DNA from: Luscinia megarhynchos
Taxonomy: Eukaryota > Chordata > Aves > Passeriformes > Turdidae
Direction: 5' to 3'
DNA length: 64,000 nt
Assembly (NCBI GenBank): GCA_034336665.1
Contig: CM067570.1
Span: forward strand, 24,137,002 to 24,201,001
Shown one piece after another: positions 11,359-24,420 of this stretch. Numbering within the stretch: the first letter of the stretch is position 1; every line of letters starts with the position of its first letter. The position numbers were made by a program, and so were the translations under genes. The notes below the pieces were generated by a model. That model ran no database searches. It was not told the DNA's origin and saw nothing but the letters and a program-made list of their open reading frames with translations.

Positions 11359-14300
11359 GATACGCAGAACAGGGCAGAAAGATTTCAGAACATTGAGTGA
11401 TTATCTAACAATGCAACTACAATAAATTAATATAAATTAATATATAAATTATGTTTTCATTATAATGACAAAGTATATATTATCATTACTATAATAAAAA
11501 AGACAAAAGGTGACTTTAAAGTTACATAGGACATCACAACTTCTTCAGAAAGTTTTTAGCTTGTCCTTACATTCTTTGCAGATTAGAAATCAATTGCTGC
11601 ATTTTTAAATTGCATTAAAAAAAAACAAAACCTCAAACAAATGCTTAATTCAAAAACGAGAACATCTGAATCGGAGTGGTCGAAGATGCATGAAGCCAAC
11701 ATCACAACTGATTTAATCAAAAGACTCATGGAATTACAGTGTGCAGGAACCAAAATCTACAAACTAAGGGAATGAACATCCATAAGAAGAATTTGTGTCT
11801 TTCAACTCAAGAAGAAAAGAAAAACGACACACCTGCTATTTGGGAAGAAAAGGTATAACATGGTTCCTTTCCCTCCAGATGCTGACATACTATCTGAATC
11901 ACTACTTCATCAAATCACTACCATCTGTCTTCCTGAATGCAGTTTCACATGCATCAGAACAGGAGAAGAAACGCTCATTCATCATGCTACATTACTGTTT
12001 TCACAGCCAAAACGGAGATGTATTTGTATATTCTCTCAAAATTATTTGCATGTACTCTAATTTCACAGTACTAAGCTTAGTTTTCAATATTCATTAAAGG
12101 GAAACAAGTTTGCAGACTTGACAGTAAAGTTACATTGCTTTATTTTCAATATTCAATAACTTACTTTACACTTATGCTTTCACTTCTTTCTGTTTTCAAA
12201 AAAGATTTGAATGCTGTGTGAACAAAACCACCAGGAATTATATCTAAAAATGAAGAGCTCACCAAAACAAATACATAATTTTCTGTGCTGAGATCTGCCC
12301 TCTGCTGCCACAACAACTGTGTGTGTGCATGGTTGAGATGCAGAAGGGATCTAGTCCATGGCTAGAATTTTTACAATTAGTTATATTAGCAGAGGACAAA
12401 AATGGTTCTAGTCTCAATATAAGATGCAGACATACCAGAGAAGGGAAGAAACAGAAACAGGTAAAGACAGTAGGAAACAGCTGACACACCAGAGACACCA
12501 GCATAGACATGCAATATGATCCTACAGACAACTAATCTAACACCTTGGTAGAAGGAAATGCCCGATTTCTTGGGACTGCTTCACTCAGAGGCTTATCCAG
12601 TGTTGCAGCAAGCTGAGGAGATCTAAGCAGCAAAGCAGACTTCCATTTCATCATTTTGCTAAAGGTATTCCTCCTTGCAGAAGGTTAGAAGAGAACCAGT
12701 AAGTTGCACACCAGGCCTGTGTGCTCAGGAGTCAGAAGTGGAAGGCACAGCTGTACTGAAACAGTCACAAGCTGACCAACATTACCCTCAGGAAACCAGA
12801 AGGCTGACCAAAAGCACCCGAATCAAAGAGCTATGAAGCCTAATTAGCCAACACAAAGATTTATAAATACAAACATATAACAGAATGCCTGATAGGAGCT
12901 ACTCTGTGGTTACATGACACAAAGGGATGTTTAATACACTTTTCAAAATTAAGTTCCTGTATGGTAACTAACACTCATCCCACATATAAACAACCAGAAG
13001 GGAGGATCTGAAGACACATGGAGATGAAAGAGAACTGTGGTTTCTGTTTGTGCCACTGCTGTTGTTAATCTATTTGCAATCAAGCCAATTGCTCTTTTGG
13101 CGGCTGTTTGCTTTGTTGGGTAGTGCAGAGGGGCCAAGAGCTATTGGGGGTGGGTTAAGGCAGAAGAATGGACTTAAAATTTAAGCAAAACAATCACAAG
13201 AGAAGAAGATTACTTGCTTTTGGCTGTTTGTACTCCTCTGGAAGACAGCCTGAAAATCTGTTGTCAAGATACATGCTCAGCATTTTGAGAAGAATATTAA
13301 GGTATTTATGAAAAAGCAGTAAACTGGTTCTAAACTTTTATTGCTAAATACAGACTACTTATGCCCAGTGAACATTGTCCTTATTGTTTTGAGGTCACCA
13401 AATTGCATTTTGTTACTTCAGGTCTGCCTCTCCACTAGAATGTCCACGAATTTAAAAAAAACCCACAGAAATGGTTTTGCAGTATGTATTAGTATCAGAG
13501 AGCATCTGAAATCTCAGATACCAAATATTCAAAGTTCTGAGCTGCAGGAAGCTGCTTGTCCTTCATCCCAGTCTGTATTTTCATCAGAGATTTATAGCTT
13601 GCTCCATCCCTTGTCCTCTAGTTTCAAAAGGAAATACATATAGAAGATACAATTCTTAGTGCATTACTGACCTCTTTCCTGTAAAGAAACTGAATTTATA
13701 ATTAAGATTTGTACATACCCGGCTCATTAGACCACTGTCTCACTAGGATATTCTCCCCATATTATATTCAGTCAACATTCAAAGTGCTATAAAAAATATT
13801 CCATAGTTTGTCTTCAATACAGCAAGAGAATTTACTTTAAGGCTACTAATGGCTTTTAAAACTACTAAACACTCCCATATTTTTCATAGCTAGGATATTT
13901 TTTAACTAGTGAATGGCAATAGGAGCAAAAGAACTTCCAGCTCAATACATTTCCTTTTCAACTAAGGCATTTTACCTGCTAATATGACTGTATTTGTCAA
14001 GAACCTGAACACTTTGATAAATCTCCAGAAACAAACAATACAATTCAGTCTTTAAAAGCACCTTGGATAATCAGGAAAATCATGTAAGCAAATGCAAAAG
14101 TTCCTGGAAAGGGCAGGGGTGGAGAAGCATAGCACACACCAAAAGCATTCTTTCTACATAGAAATAGTCACATACAGTAGAAAGAAGCATCATCACCTTG
14201 GTCAGCAAATGAGAAGGCTTTCCTGCAATGTTTCTCAGAAGAAGGGAGGTTTCCCTGTCCAAATAGGAGTGCTTGTGCAGAAAGAAAGAGAAAGAACATA

Positions 14301-17300
14301 AGTCAAAGGAAGTCAGTATAGTAATTTTATGGTGTTGATTACAGAAGATAAAGCTGAGTTTAAAAGAAAAAACCCCTACATCATCACTTTTTTCCACTCC
14401 CATAAAAACATGAACATTCCCAAATACTAAGAGCCTGATACACTGATGTAAAAGCTAATATTATGCTAATAATATTTGTGCTAATAGAAGACACTATTTT
14501 AATCTTCTCCTGTACAAAAATGTCACACATAGAATTAAGAAAACTTTTGCTTACCTGCCACTGGTTTCTTTTCTGCAAGAGAAAAATTTTTTGTAAAGAC
14601 ATTTAAAAGCATAAAAGTAAGAAAATATGCTCTTACAATGTTTTTCAAAATCCTGTCCAGTCTTCTAAAACGAAACATTCTACTTCTACTACACAAACAT
14701 AGAGCCACTATAAACTGGCCATCGGGGAAACATTCTGGTTTTATGCTTTCTACACAGGTTGCTGCTTCATTCTTAAAGAAGAAAGATATCACCATAACAA
14801 TAAACCAACCTGACTTAAAATCCATTAAATCCATGTCCCTTTTTTTTAAAAGAACTTAAGTTTCTCTTCTCTTGTATAGCCCAAATTATAAAATTACAAA
14901 TCCCTGTGCTTCTCTTGGGAAGATAAATTAGCAGAAAATATATGTTCATCTGTTTTCAAAATGGGAAGCAAAATCAACAGAGGGGAAGCAACCAGCAGAG
15001 AAAGACAGAAATCAGTTAATGACAGATCCCAGAGTGATTATCTTCTCCAGCACCTGCCACAGGCAACAAAGCCATCATGCAGCGATTTGCAGAACCACAC
15101 AGTCCAGTCTGCTAAGGAAATTGGATTAGTACTGTGGTACTTAACAAGATCATTTAAACAACTTAAAAGAGCACGACATAAATTTTTTGTGTACCACCAT
15201 CACACTGCAAGTTTTGTCCCATGTGGTTACAATTGTCTCAGCCTTATTTGTTTAATTTATTTCAATACTATACAGAACAAGCTATGACTATACATGCCTA
15301 CTATACTTTTGCTTAGTAATTAGTAATACAGAATCCCACCTCTTCTCCAGTGCCACAATAGGGTATAGTCTCAAAAAAAAAAACCAAAAGGGCCCATGTC
15401 TTCAACTTCCTGCAAGGCAGTATCAAATAGTTTGGTGAATACAGTTCCTGCAAGGAGAGTTTACTTGATGTGACTGACATGCTGGGAGGAATAATTAAGG
15501 ATCTCAAGGAGGCTTTAAAAGTTACACCTCAGGGAAGACTATACAGCATTTGAAGCTAAACCAGGCTCCAGCCAAAGCTCCACCTGGGTATTCAGCCACC
15601 AATATAATACAGGTTATGTTACAGAGTAAATGATTTTTCTGCTTGCATATTAATTACTGTTTGTATTTACATCATATGTTTTAGTGCTGCCAGCTCAAGC
15701 CATACTACTGAGGGTGTGTAAAAAATATAATTATTTACAGTCATACTGAATTGCATCCTTTCTTACACAGAGGCTTTAACTTCCCACAGAGTCAATTTAT
15801 GATGGTATCATTATAACATACTGCTACATAACTTGCAGAATAAAATGCTTGGCTCAATCCAAACATCAAAACTATACATAAAAATCCAGTGACAAGTTCA
15901 AGGAAATTCTTTTAAGAGTTTCTTCATAGAGTTCTTGTCAATCATCATGGACTGATTAATATGAATCACTTTCTTGGTGATTGGAGCACTGCAGTAGAAG
16001 GAACACTACAATGCACTAAACTTGGAGTCTCTTCCTTAGAGTTTAGTCACCTTCTGCCTTAGCCTGTAAGTCAACAATAGTGTCAGGATAAATACAAGGT
16101 ATTGCATCTCTCCTTAATGGAAATCCTATTTGCTGGAGAATATATCTTCTACAGGGAAGGTCAAGGTAGGCAAATTATTAACCTTCTTCCTATCTTGGTC
16201 ATCTTGGCTGCCTCTATCTTGTATTTAACTACATTATCTCTACTACTGAGATAACTACTTTATCTATATTACTAAGGAACTTCTACCCAAAAATGGGAAT
16301 GCCATATCCTTTTTACAAGACAGCAGCCACTTGAAACTTTGATAATGATATTTTACGGGAATAGGGGTTGGCCAGTAAAACGTGGTAAACCAGTGTGATA
16401 ACAACTACCTATGTGAATTGGAGTTGCAGAGTTAACATACCTAGAAACAGGAAGGCAACATCTCTTTTCCAGACATTTTTTGTGCATGGTTTCTTGCTAC
16501 CCTATAGCAATTTTGGCAGTACTGCACATATCCAAAAGTTAGAATGAGAAAAAGTAGCAAAGGAAGAGGAAAGCCCAAGCATTAAAAATTATAGCTCAGC
16601 TAAACTAAAAACAAGCACATAAAATTTTAAAAATATTTGGCATGCACAAATCAGTATATAACAAATTAAATTTCATTTTGGAACAATGTATTATTTTCAC
16701 AATCCAATTTTAAAGCATTTCGTCTATTTCAAAGGAAAACTTCAGCTCAAACATCAAGCTTTGAGGTAAACAGATGCTGCTCTTAGAATATTCCATTGTT
16801 CAGGGGAAGATAAATATTTTATTATTTTTTCTAGATAGTACAATCACAACGGTTCACACAGAGGATCTAAACAGCCCACTCTTCCTCTCCACTTAAGGAC
16901 TTTAAATATGTATCAAAGCTCTGACAATATAAATGCCTGATCTTGCCAAACAAATTAACCTACTTTTCTTCCCCAAGTACTTCACTAGACTAAAAAGAAC
17001 AGCAAAGACATCCAGGAAAACTAAAGCATTAATTACTCCTAGGGAGACATTTCTAGTCTCTTCCACCATGAAATGCATCTGTTCTTCCACCTGCTCCCAT
17101 CACAACAATGAGAATTCAAGTTCTAGCAACAAAGCCATCTCTCCCCCAGTGCCTCACTTTAGATTCATCCAGGATATAAAACCAATTCCTATTCCATAAA
17201 CTAGTATATGTCCCTCCCACTCCTGCAATGCCATGCATTTTTCTATCCTGCTGCAGTAAGCTGTCTGCTTCCTCAGTACAAGGCCATCATTTTTCATAAG

Positions 17301-20300
17301 GGCTATTTTCAGTTTAAAGTTTTTTTTTCAAATTGTCATACAACCAGAATTAAATGTGATTGGAAGGTAAAAGTAGTCTGAAACACAATGGAAGCACCAA
17401 AATAAATAACAGCTTCAGAGAAGACAAAACCATGCAGTCCTTTACACTAAGCATGAAATTGTAGAAGAAGCAGATTGTAACAGTGCTAGAAGAGCATATA
17501 ATTCCTACAGTCACTAAAATACTCAGTGCAGCTAATTCAACACGAATAGCACCAAGTCAAAAGAACTGATGCCCAATTTATCAAATTCTTTGAAAGATCA
17601 TGGATCTCTAGGTCAGCACTCAGGGGGGAAAACACAAAGAGTATACAACATGTAAACAGTCTAAGGCTAGCTACAATTCTTTACTTCTACTAGATGTTGG
17701 ATTTTTTGTGGTTTTTATGTGTAGTATAGCTTTCCGGAAATCCAGCCATTAGTAACAGCCATACCTTGTTATAAGTTTTTGGATAAAATTATTTCTGCAA
17801 ATGCAGTAAAAATTAAAGACATTGTTAAAGTTATTTCCATTATATGTATTTAAAAAACCATTCACTTTACAGACACTAGCAGATGTTAAAATCTTCTCCT
17901 AAAAAGGATCTACCTGTCATTAAGAAGAATTTTAAAACCAAAAGTTATCCTTTGTTATTTTAAATGATTATTAGGTAGCCAGACTCCACTCAGGATTCCA
18001 GTTAATCCAGCATCACTACTACTCAGGTAGAACTCAAAATACCACAGGCCCAGTCAGCATCCAGGAAGTAAAAAGTGACAGGGCCTTAAGAGGACTCTTA
18101 AGAGGCAACACAAGGTTTCCTTTTGTTACATGGAATCTGTCAATATAAATCCTGCTACCAGACTTCACATCAGGCAGTAACATTGTGGCCCAAAACTCAC
18201 TTGGTTTGTTTCTTTATACAATTTTCCAAAAGTACTCTTCTTTCCCTCAAACAAGCAAAGACGAAACCTACCATCAGGTACCATATATCGTTACAACTTT
18301 TATGAGCCAAAATCACTTCTTTTGGAGACAACTTGAACACAATACATAGGAAGCTATTCACTTCTGGTTTAGTCCTGCCTCATAATATGGAACAGACTTC
18401 AAAATAAGTTGCAGGAACTCAACCTAGTTTAAAAACTCGAACAGTGAAAAATAATGAAAGAAAACTGATCAAAGCCAGGAAAACCATTTTATACCATGTA
18501 GAAGTAGCCAGTGATGACTGTTTCGAAGAGTCATATTTTAACTCCTAGCAGCAATTATTTCAAGTCACACTGAAAACCACGGATGTTTAATAATAAAAAA
18601 ATCCTCAAAACACTAAAAAATATGTGGTGATTGGAAAACTAACTAACTTTCTATAAAATTAAATGTATACCTTTCTCAAGGGATGTCAAAACAGCACTGC
18701 ACAGAATTTTTTTTTGTGCAAAAACAATTTTACTTACAAAAATTCAGATATGATGATTAAAATATCTGAAGTAACAAAACCAAATAAATATGGCTACTAA
18801 TGTCTCTGTAACAAACTTTAGCTGCTGAGGATAATCAGAAACACAGAAAACTAAACTTGAGTAAAATTAGCATTAACACTTAAGAGTTCTAGACACTGTT
18901 AGTTCGAAAAAATTAATAGTGTCCATGTGCAGTTCATTCAGTAAAGACAGCAAGCCTTGACGTTTTTAAGAACATGGGACTAAAGTCTTGCTCCAAATTA
19001 TGTTTTGAACATCAAAGATTTCCTATATCCTTTCTTTGAAGACAGAAAAGTAACATCCACTACCTTCAGATCTAAATACCAGACGTTCATGGACCAGCTG
19101 TTGAAAACCGCCTTTCAGTGTTTTCAGGAAACTCAACATAGTTCTTAAATACACAGCAGCTGCTTATGCCAGATAGTTTTTTCAATACTGAAATATTTAT
19201 ACCCATCACCAATCCTATACCTACAAAACTAAACATGATAGAACAGACGGGCTACCAGGAAAATGAAAATACCTTTCAAATTTTCAGAATATAATTTGTT
19301 GCACTAAACTAAATGACCAGTAATGCTCTACATGGCTAAAACCTCAACATTTTGTCACCTATTATCCTTGTCAGTTCCATTATGTAATATTCACTGGGTT
19401 GTTTTAATTCTTGAGATTAAGAGGTCTTGGGCTGAAAAAAACCCTGAAACTGAAATGATTTATAAACTATCACTGAATTACTGAGTATATTAAATTTATT
19501 TTTCACAGGCAGTAACTGATAGCTGAATTTTAAGAAAAGCGTTTAAGAAGAGGTGATAAACTGAGCTGTCTAGCTAAGGTCTGAAGCCCATCCTGCCATG
19601 GTAGCAGCCCACTGGTTCATAAGTAAGATGCTGTATTGCACATGGTCTCCTTTCTTCAATTCTACTTGCATATTTTTGCAAAATCTGAACACTGATCTAT
19701 TTTCTTGTTATGTTAGATGATCACTTGGTTGAGAAAAGTGGGATCAATTTAAAAAGATTCAGTCTCATCACTAAGAGACTGAGTTGTACCTAAAATCTTT
19801 GATTTTAAGGTAAGGGCTGAGAATACAGGCATACAGAATTTAAAAACAGTACAATACAGTCTGAAAGGTGTCACATATGTTCTTTACACTGACAGTTTAC
19901 AAATAATGATCAAAAACTGGGGTGGGAATAGTAAGAAAAAGATGACATCATGATCTTCTGAGGTATTTTACCTGGCTGTTGTAATGCCTAAAATATGTTA
20001 TACAGAAAACTTCCTTTCTTGTTAAATACTGTTGGTACATTCAAAGACAGCATTCACTCAAGGCATGTACAGCAGAGTAATTTAGTACAAAAAAAAAGCA
20101 ATAAGAGCACACTGAGGACTTGGACATGTAATTATCTTGCCATGTTTCTTGCAAAATTCTTTAACAATTTAATAAACACACATGTTTAATTAAACCAGCT
20201 GGTGGCACTCTTGTGCCACTATTTTGGATTTACTATCATGGTTGAGAAACACTACAAAATCCTTTTTAAAATGCATTCCCTGTCCCTAAGAAACAAACTA

Positions 20301-20619
20301 AAATCAGGCAAAGTCAGTATACAGTGTTCAATACAGAGCTATATGCTTGCAAAACTTTGTTGAAAAGATTACTATAGCTTCCATTTCAACTACATCCCTA
20401 CATTGAATTCTTTAGACTCCAGCTTCAAGAATTAGAATCTACTATTTCCAAAAGAAAACTCAAGAATTAAAGATTAAAAACAATTTCTGTAATTTTGACC
20501 CAAAGATGGGGAAGAGTTTTTTCCAGTCTCTTTGAGATTATGTATTCATATGGAACTTATTCATATGGACACAATATGACAAATGTCTAACTAAAAATAT
20601 CAATTTTCTGCTTTCCTTT

Positions 20620-20800
20620 GCAAAGGGGGTTGTTTAACCTAGCAAAAGAGAGGCTCAGGGGACACCTGATCACTCTCTGTAACCAGCTTAAAAGGACGTG
20701 TAGGCAGGTGGATGACAGTCTCTTCTTGTAAGTAACAAGAGACAGGACAAGATAAAAGGCCTCAAGCTTCACTAGAGGAGGTTTAGATTAGCTATTGGAA
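20620..20800 (+). mobile_element. CR1 LINE fragment, 3' UTR upstream part
   Basis: CR1 phrases appear in order: TTTAACCTAGCAAAAGAGAG, GGCTCAGGGGACACCTGATC, CACTCTCTGTAACCAGCTTA, CAAGAGACAGGACAAGATAA, GGCCTCAAGCTTCACTAGAG and GAGGTTTAGATTAGCTATTG. These match the segment just before the classical CR1 3' end. The copy stops soon after GAGGTTTAGATT without reaching the terminal repeat, so it is truncated at both ends. A minus-strand CR1 end lies about 130 bp further on. Confidence 0.85.
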
Positions 20801-20932
20801 AAAAAAATGTTGCAAAAGGAGTTACAGTTTATTCTTATTAAAACCTCAGAAAAGGAAAATAGGCATTGAGAAACTCAAGCAGCAGCATTGGGTAACAGAG
20901 CTGCCTGACCCTTCGCACACAACAACGTTTTC

Positions 20933-21020
20933 ACAGAATCAGAGCAAGTAAGGCTGGAAGAGACCACACTTGGTCATCTAGTTCAACCTTCCTTGCTCTA
21001 GCAGGGTCATCCTAGAGCTG
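20933..21020 (-). mobile_element. CR1 LINE 3'-terminal fragment, inverted
   Basis: On the plus strand this reads CACAGAATCA, then AAGGCTGGAAGAGACC, TGGTCATCTAGTTCAACCTT and AGCAGGGTCATCCTAGAGCT. That is the reverse complement of a CR1 3' end (terminal TGATTCTGTG repeat first). It is short, diverged and opposite in orientation to the fragment at 20620-20800. Confidence 0.8.
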
Positions 21021-22812
21021 CTTATAGAAATTTTGTCAAATGATACTACTAAGAGAATTTTTCCATGATTGGACACTGGGTGATTACTAGTCATCTACAT
21101 TAGACAAAGTATTCCCAAGAAAGGAAAGGAAGGTGTGTGTCATTTAAAAAACAGATGTTTTTAAAGACCTCTGATCACGAAACAGATGATGTTCCTGCCA
21201 ATAATCTAAGTCTTGCTTTTGTGCTTTCCCATGAGAAGACAGTTAAATTTTTCTGGACTAAGCCTTCAGAACTAAAATTGTAGTCCATTAAGTCTCAGTG
21301 AAGCCTGGAGCATCACAAGTAAAAAGACCTTGAGGCTGCAACCTCTCTCAGAGCACTGGCCAGCCCTTCAGCTGGATTGCACAGTCCTACTCTTGAATCA
21401 AAGACAGCCCTGGGTGCATGGTGGGAGAGTACAGCAGACTTCTTTAAGCTGCAGTGCTTGGCTGCTGCAAAACATGTTGGAGCCAGACAAGGAAAGGGAG
21501 AATCTGGTGCAATTACTCTGTACTCAGGAGTAGCCTCCCTCCCTCCTAAAACCCCTGTGACTCCATCTCACTGCAGGCAACTGGAATAAAAAAATATTTT
21601 AAATCTTAACTTACAGCAAGTATTTATTAAATACTAGGGATGTTTATAACTTCATGCCAGTCCTGATAGACTAAGCCCGTTGAAATTCACTGTAATTTAA
21701 GTAAAATGTCTGTGGACATCTCAAATGAACAAACTGCTGCTCTGTATGCATGAGGCACACTTGGGGCTAGTCCATCACCTCCCAGGTCAGGCTGAGATGC
21801 CTCCCTGTTGAACACAGGTTACTTAAGACAGAGCAAGACAGAAAGGATTGCAAAAGCCAGTGAACATTCAGTTCAAAGCTTGATTTCACTATTGCTTTTT
21901 AGAAATTTAAGACTAAGCTGCTGCAAGAAAGAGGCAGTTCAGCCATGCACCCCAACCATGTGCTCTCACATCTCTTGTGTGGACAGCAATAATTTTGACC
22001 ATGTGGTCCAATGGATCAATGAACAGCTAATTCACAAGGATTATATTCCAGTGAAAGCTGCTCCAAATCACTAGGCAGCTGCATAAACAACAGCTCCAAA
22101 ACAAGATAGGGCAAGGCTGCCCAATTCATCAGTAGTATCTAAACAGCATAAACCAAACAGCATAAATCCCAAATACAGTTTGTCTGCAGGGAGGAACTGT
22201 CAAGAAAAATCACAAGAAAAAATAAGATGGAGTATAATTTCACAGAAAATTGTGTCTGATCAGTCTGAAAAAAGGCACACTAAGTGGAAGATCTGAATAA
22301 GAAAGGGAAAAACACCCAAACTATGACTAATTAATTCCTAACTGTATTACTTACAAAATATCAAAGATTTCATCCTGTGACAGGGGTCTACCTATAGCAC
22401 AGAAAACAAGACATCAAAGCAGCTAAGAAACCTCAAGGATAAGAGTATATATAGCTTTAAATGAAGCTATAATTTAGTTTGAATCTACTGCCTTATACTC
22501 TAAGAAGTAATGATACATTCTGCCCCAAATGACTGTAGACATAAAATCATCCAAAGATCAATCACTATAAAAGAATGGGTACACAGAGCTGGGGAGTTCA
22601 AAGTCACAAAGCTACCCTATTTGTTAAAAGCAAGTAAGCCACATTAATGAAATAAAACCTGCATTCATAAAGCAAGGCACTGATATGGCTGGTCTAATAT
22701 ATTGAATAACTTGCAAAAATAAGACTAGTAAGTGTCCAACACAAGAAACTAACCAAAGCTGTACATTTGGTTAACTAAAAATGGAAGCTTTTCTTTCTAT
22801 TTTGTGGACTTT

Positions 22813-22865
22813 TATTATAGTATAACAAACTAAACATTAAATACTGTATTATGGTATAACAAACT
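22813..22865 (+). repeat. Short direct repeat, two 19-bp units 34 bp apart
   Basis: TATTATAGTATAACAAACT at 22813-22831 recurs as TATTATGGTATAACAAACT at 22847-22865 with one mismatch. It is a small local duplication in AT-rich intron sequence. Confidence 0.85.
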
Positions 22866-24179
22866 GAAGCAGCATGCTTAAAACTGACACAGTGAAAAGG
22901 CCAGCTCTAAACTGTTTCTCCAGAACATAAATCTTATTTTTGGGGGGGTTCAAACTTCTTTAAAAACCCCACAGTTCCTAGTTTTCATGCTATAGTTTAG
23001 GACTATACAGAACTGAGGAAAACAACAAATTCTTTTCTCCTCTTAAGTGTTCAATGTTCCACAACTGGTGGCTGTGTTCTCAATTTTTGTCTTCTGTCCC
23101 AAATTTCAAACAAGACAAATCTGTTTCTAACTTTCCACAGATTTAGTATTTCACATCTCTAATCTAATCAAATATTGCAGAAAAAGTAAAGAAATTTGTT
23201 TTAAGCAGAAGGGTGTATCCACAAAGAAACTGGCTGTTTTAAAAGCTCCATAATTAATCATCACTAGTAGAGTGATCTGTTTAGTGCAAACTGCAAACAA
23301 TTCATACAACTCCTCTGCAGCACACTTTCAGCAAAGTTTGGTAACATCATAAGGCAAGACTTCTGATTTCTCATCTCAGATCTAGTGGGTAGTTCCAAGA
23401 GTATGCTGCCTAGATTTATTTGGTCATTCATCTACAGTATTTTTTTCTCTTGCAGATGAATCTGGTAAGAAAAAGAACCTCTGCACAACCATTTTCTTCA
23501 CTTGTATAATGATACGATTTTTTTCCTCCAGAAACCCTTCATAAACACAAGTATTCTTCTGAAGTGCTGTGGAACAGGCATAAAAACAAAGAGATTCATT
23601 TTAAAGTGTGTTTATTTATCCAGCTTTTGGGATAGTAGAGTGAGTCATTCAGTTGCTTGTCCACAGAAGACTCCAACCTCACAGAAAACCCCAAAGAAAA
23701 GTGTATTTAGGTAGAGGCAATGCCTTTAGTGTTCACACTTACACTAACAAAGCACACCTTAACTGCAAGTTTTGAGTGGATACCAGCCTTACCAGGCAGT
23801 GGTGTCAAACAAGACATATTACACTGTCCAGGGAGGGAACTTTAAAGCCAATTCATCAGTGTGAGGCAAAGCTGGCAGAAGAGAAACTATTCTTACATGT
23901 TCTATGGTTTCTGCTACACTTCAATTAGTTATCTCCTATGCGGAAAAGTTACAGGATAAAATTTAAGTCCATAGCTATAAAATAAGTCATACACGCTGAG
24001 TGGAGAATCAAGATTTACCAATGCAAGGATAATGTTTAAATTCTTGTTTCCCTTTCATGTATTTTAAATCTATTCACCCTAATTTTTGAAACCTACCATT
24101 CCATGCATGTTCAGTAATGCTTTTAGAATGCTTCCTTTAGATCTCAATTGAAAATGCTTTTAAAAAAATTAAAATTATC

Positions 24180-24420
24180 CTTTCCATCATTTGCTTTGCA
24201 GATTCCATAAGTATAATGTGAAAAAAGTTTATGTGCTAGTTTGCACGCATTGGGAAGAGTATATCAGCAATCCTTAGGTTATAGTGCATCATATGATGAT
24301 TATTTATAGCCAAGCACATTTGATTATTCATTTGAAATACATAAATATTGTTTATATTTTAAAAATTATATGTTTATCTCTGAGATAAACAAAGAGAATG
24401 CTTTGAAAGCTTCCAAAAAT
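24180..24420. promoter_or_regulatory. Possible regulatory element, AT-rich palindrome cluster
   Basis: Within about 240 bp of AT-rich intron are a 12-bp palindrome, CATCATATGATG (24287-24298, containing an E-box CATATG), and a 21-bp palindrome with arms TGTTTATCTC and GAGATAAACA (24371-24391). The latter contains forkhead-like TGTTTA and GATA-type GATAA words on both strands. The combination resembles conserved intronic enhancers of developmental genes, but no conservation could be checked. Chance in AT-rich DNA is a serious alternative. Confidence 0.25.

Noticed and set aside
19760..19781. Short hairpin CAGTCTC / GAGACTG with an 8-base loop
   Set aside because: A seven-base stem is expected by chance many times in 64 kb, and it is far too short for a microRNA precursor.
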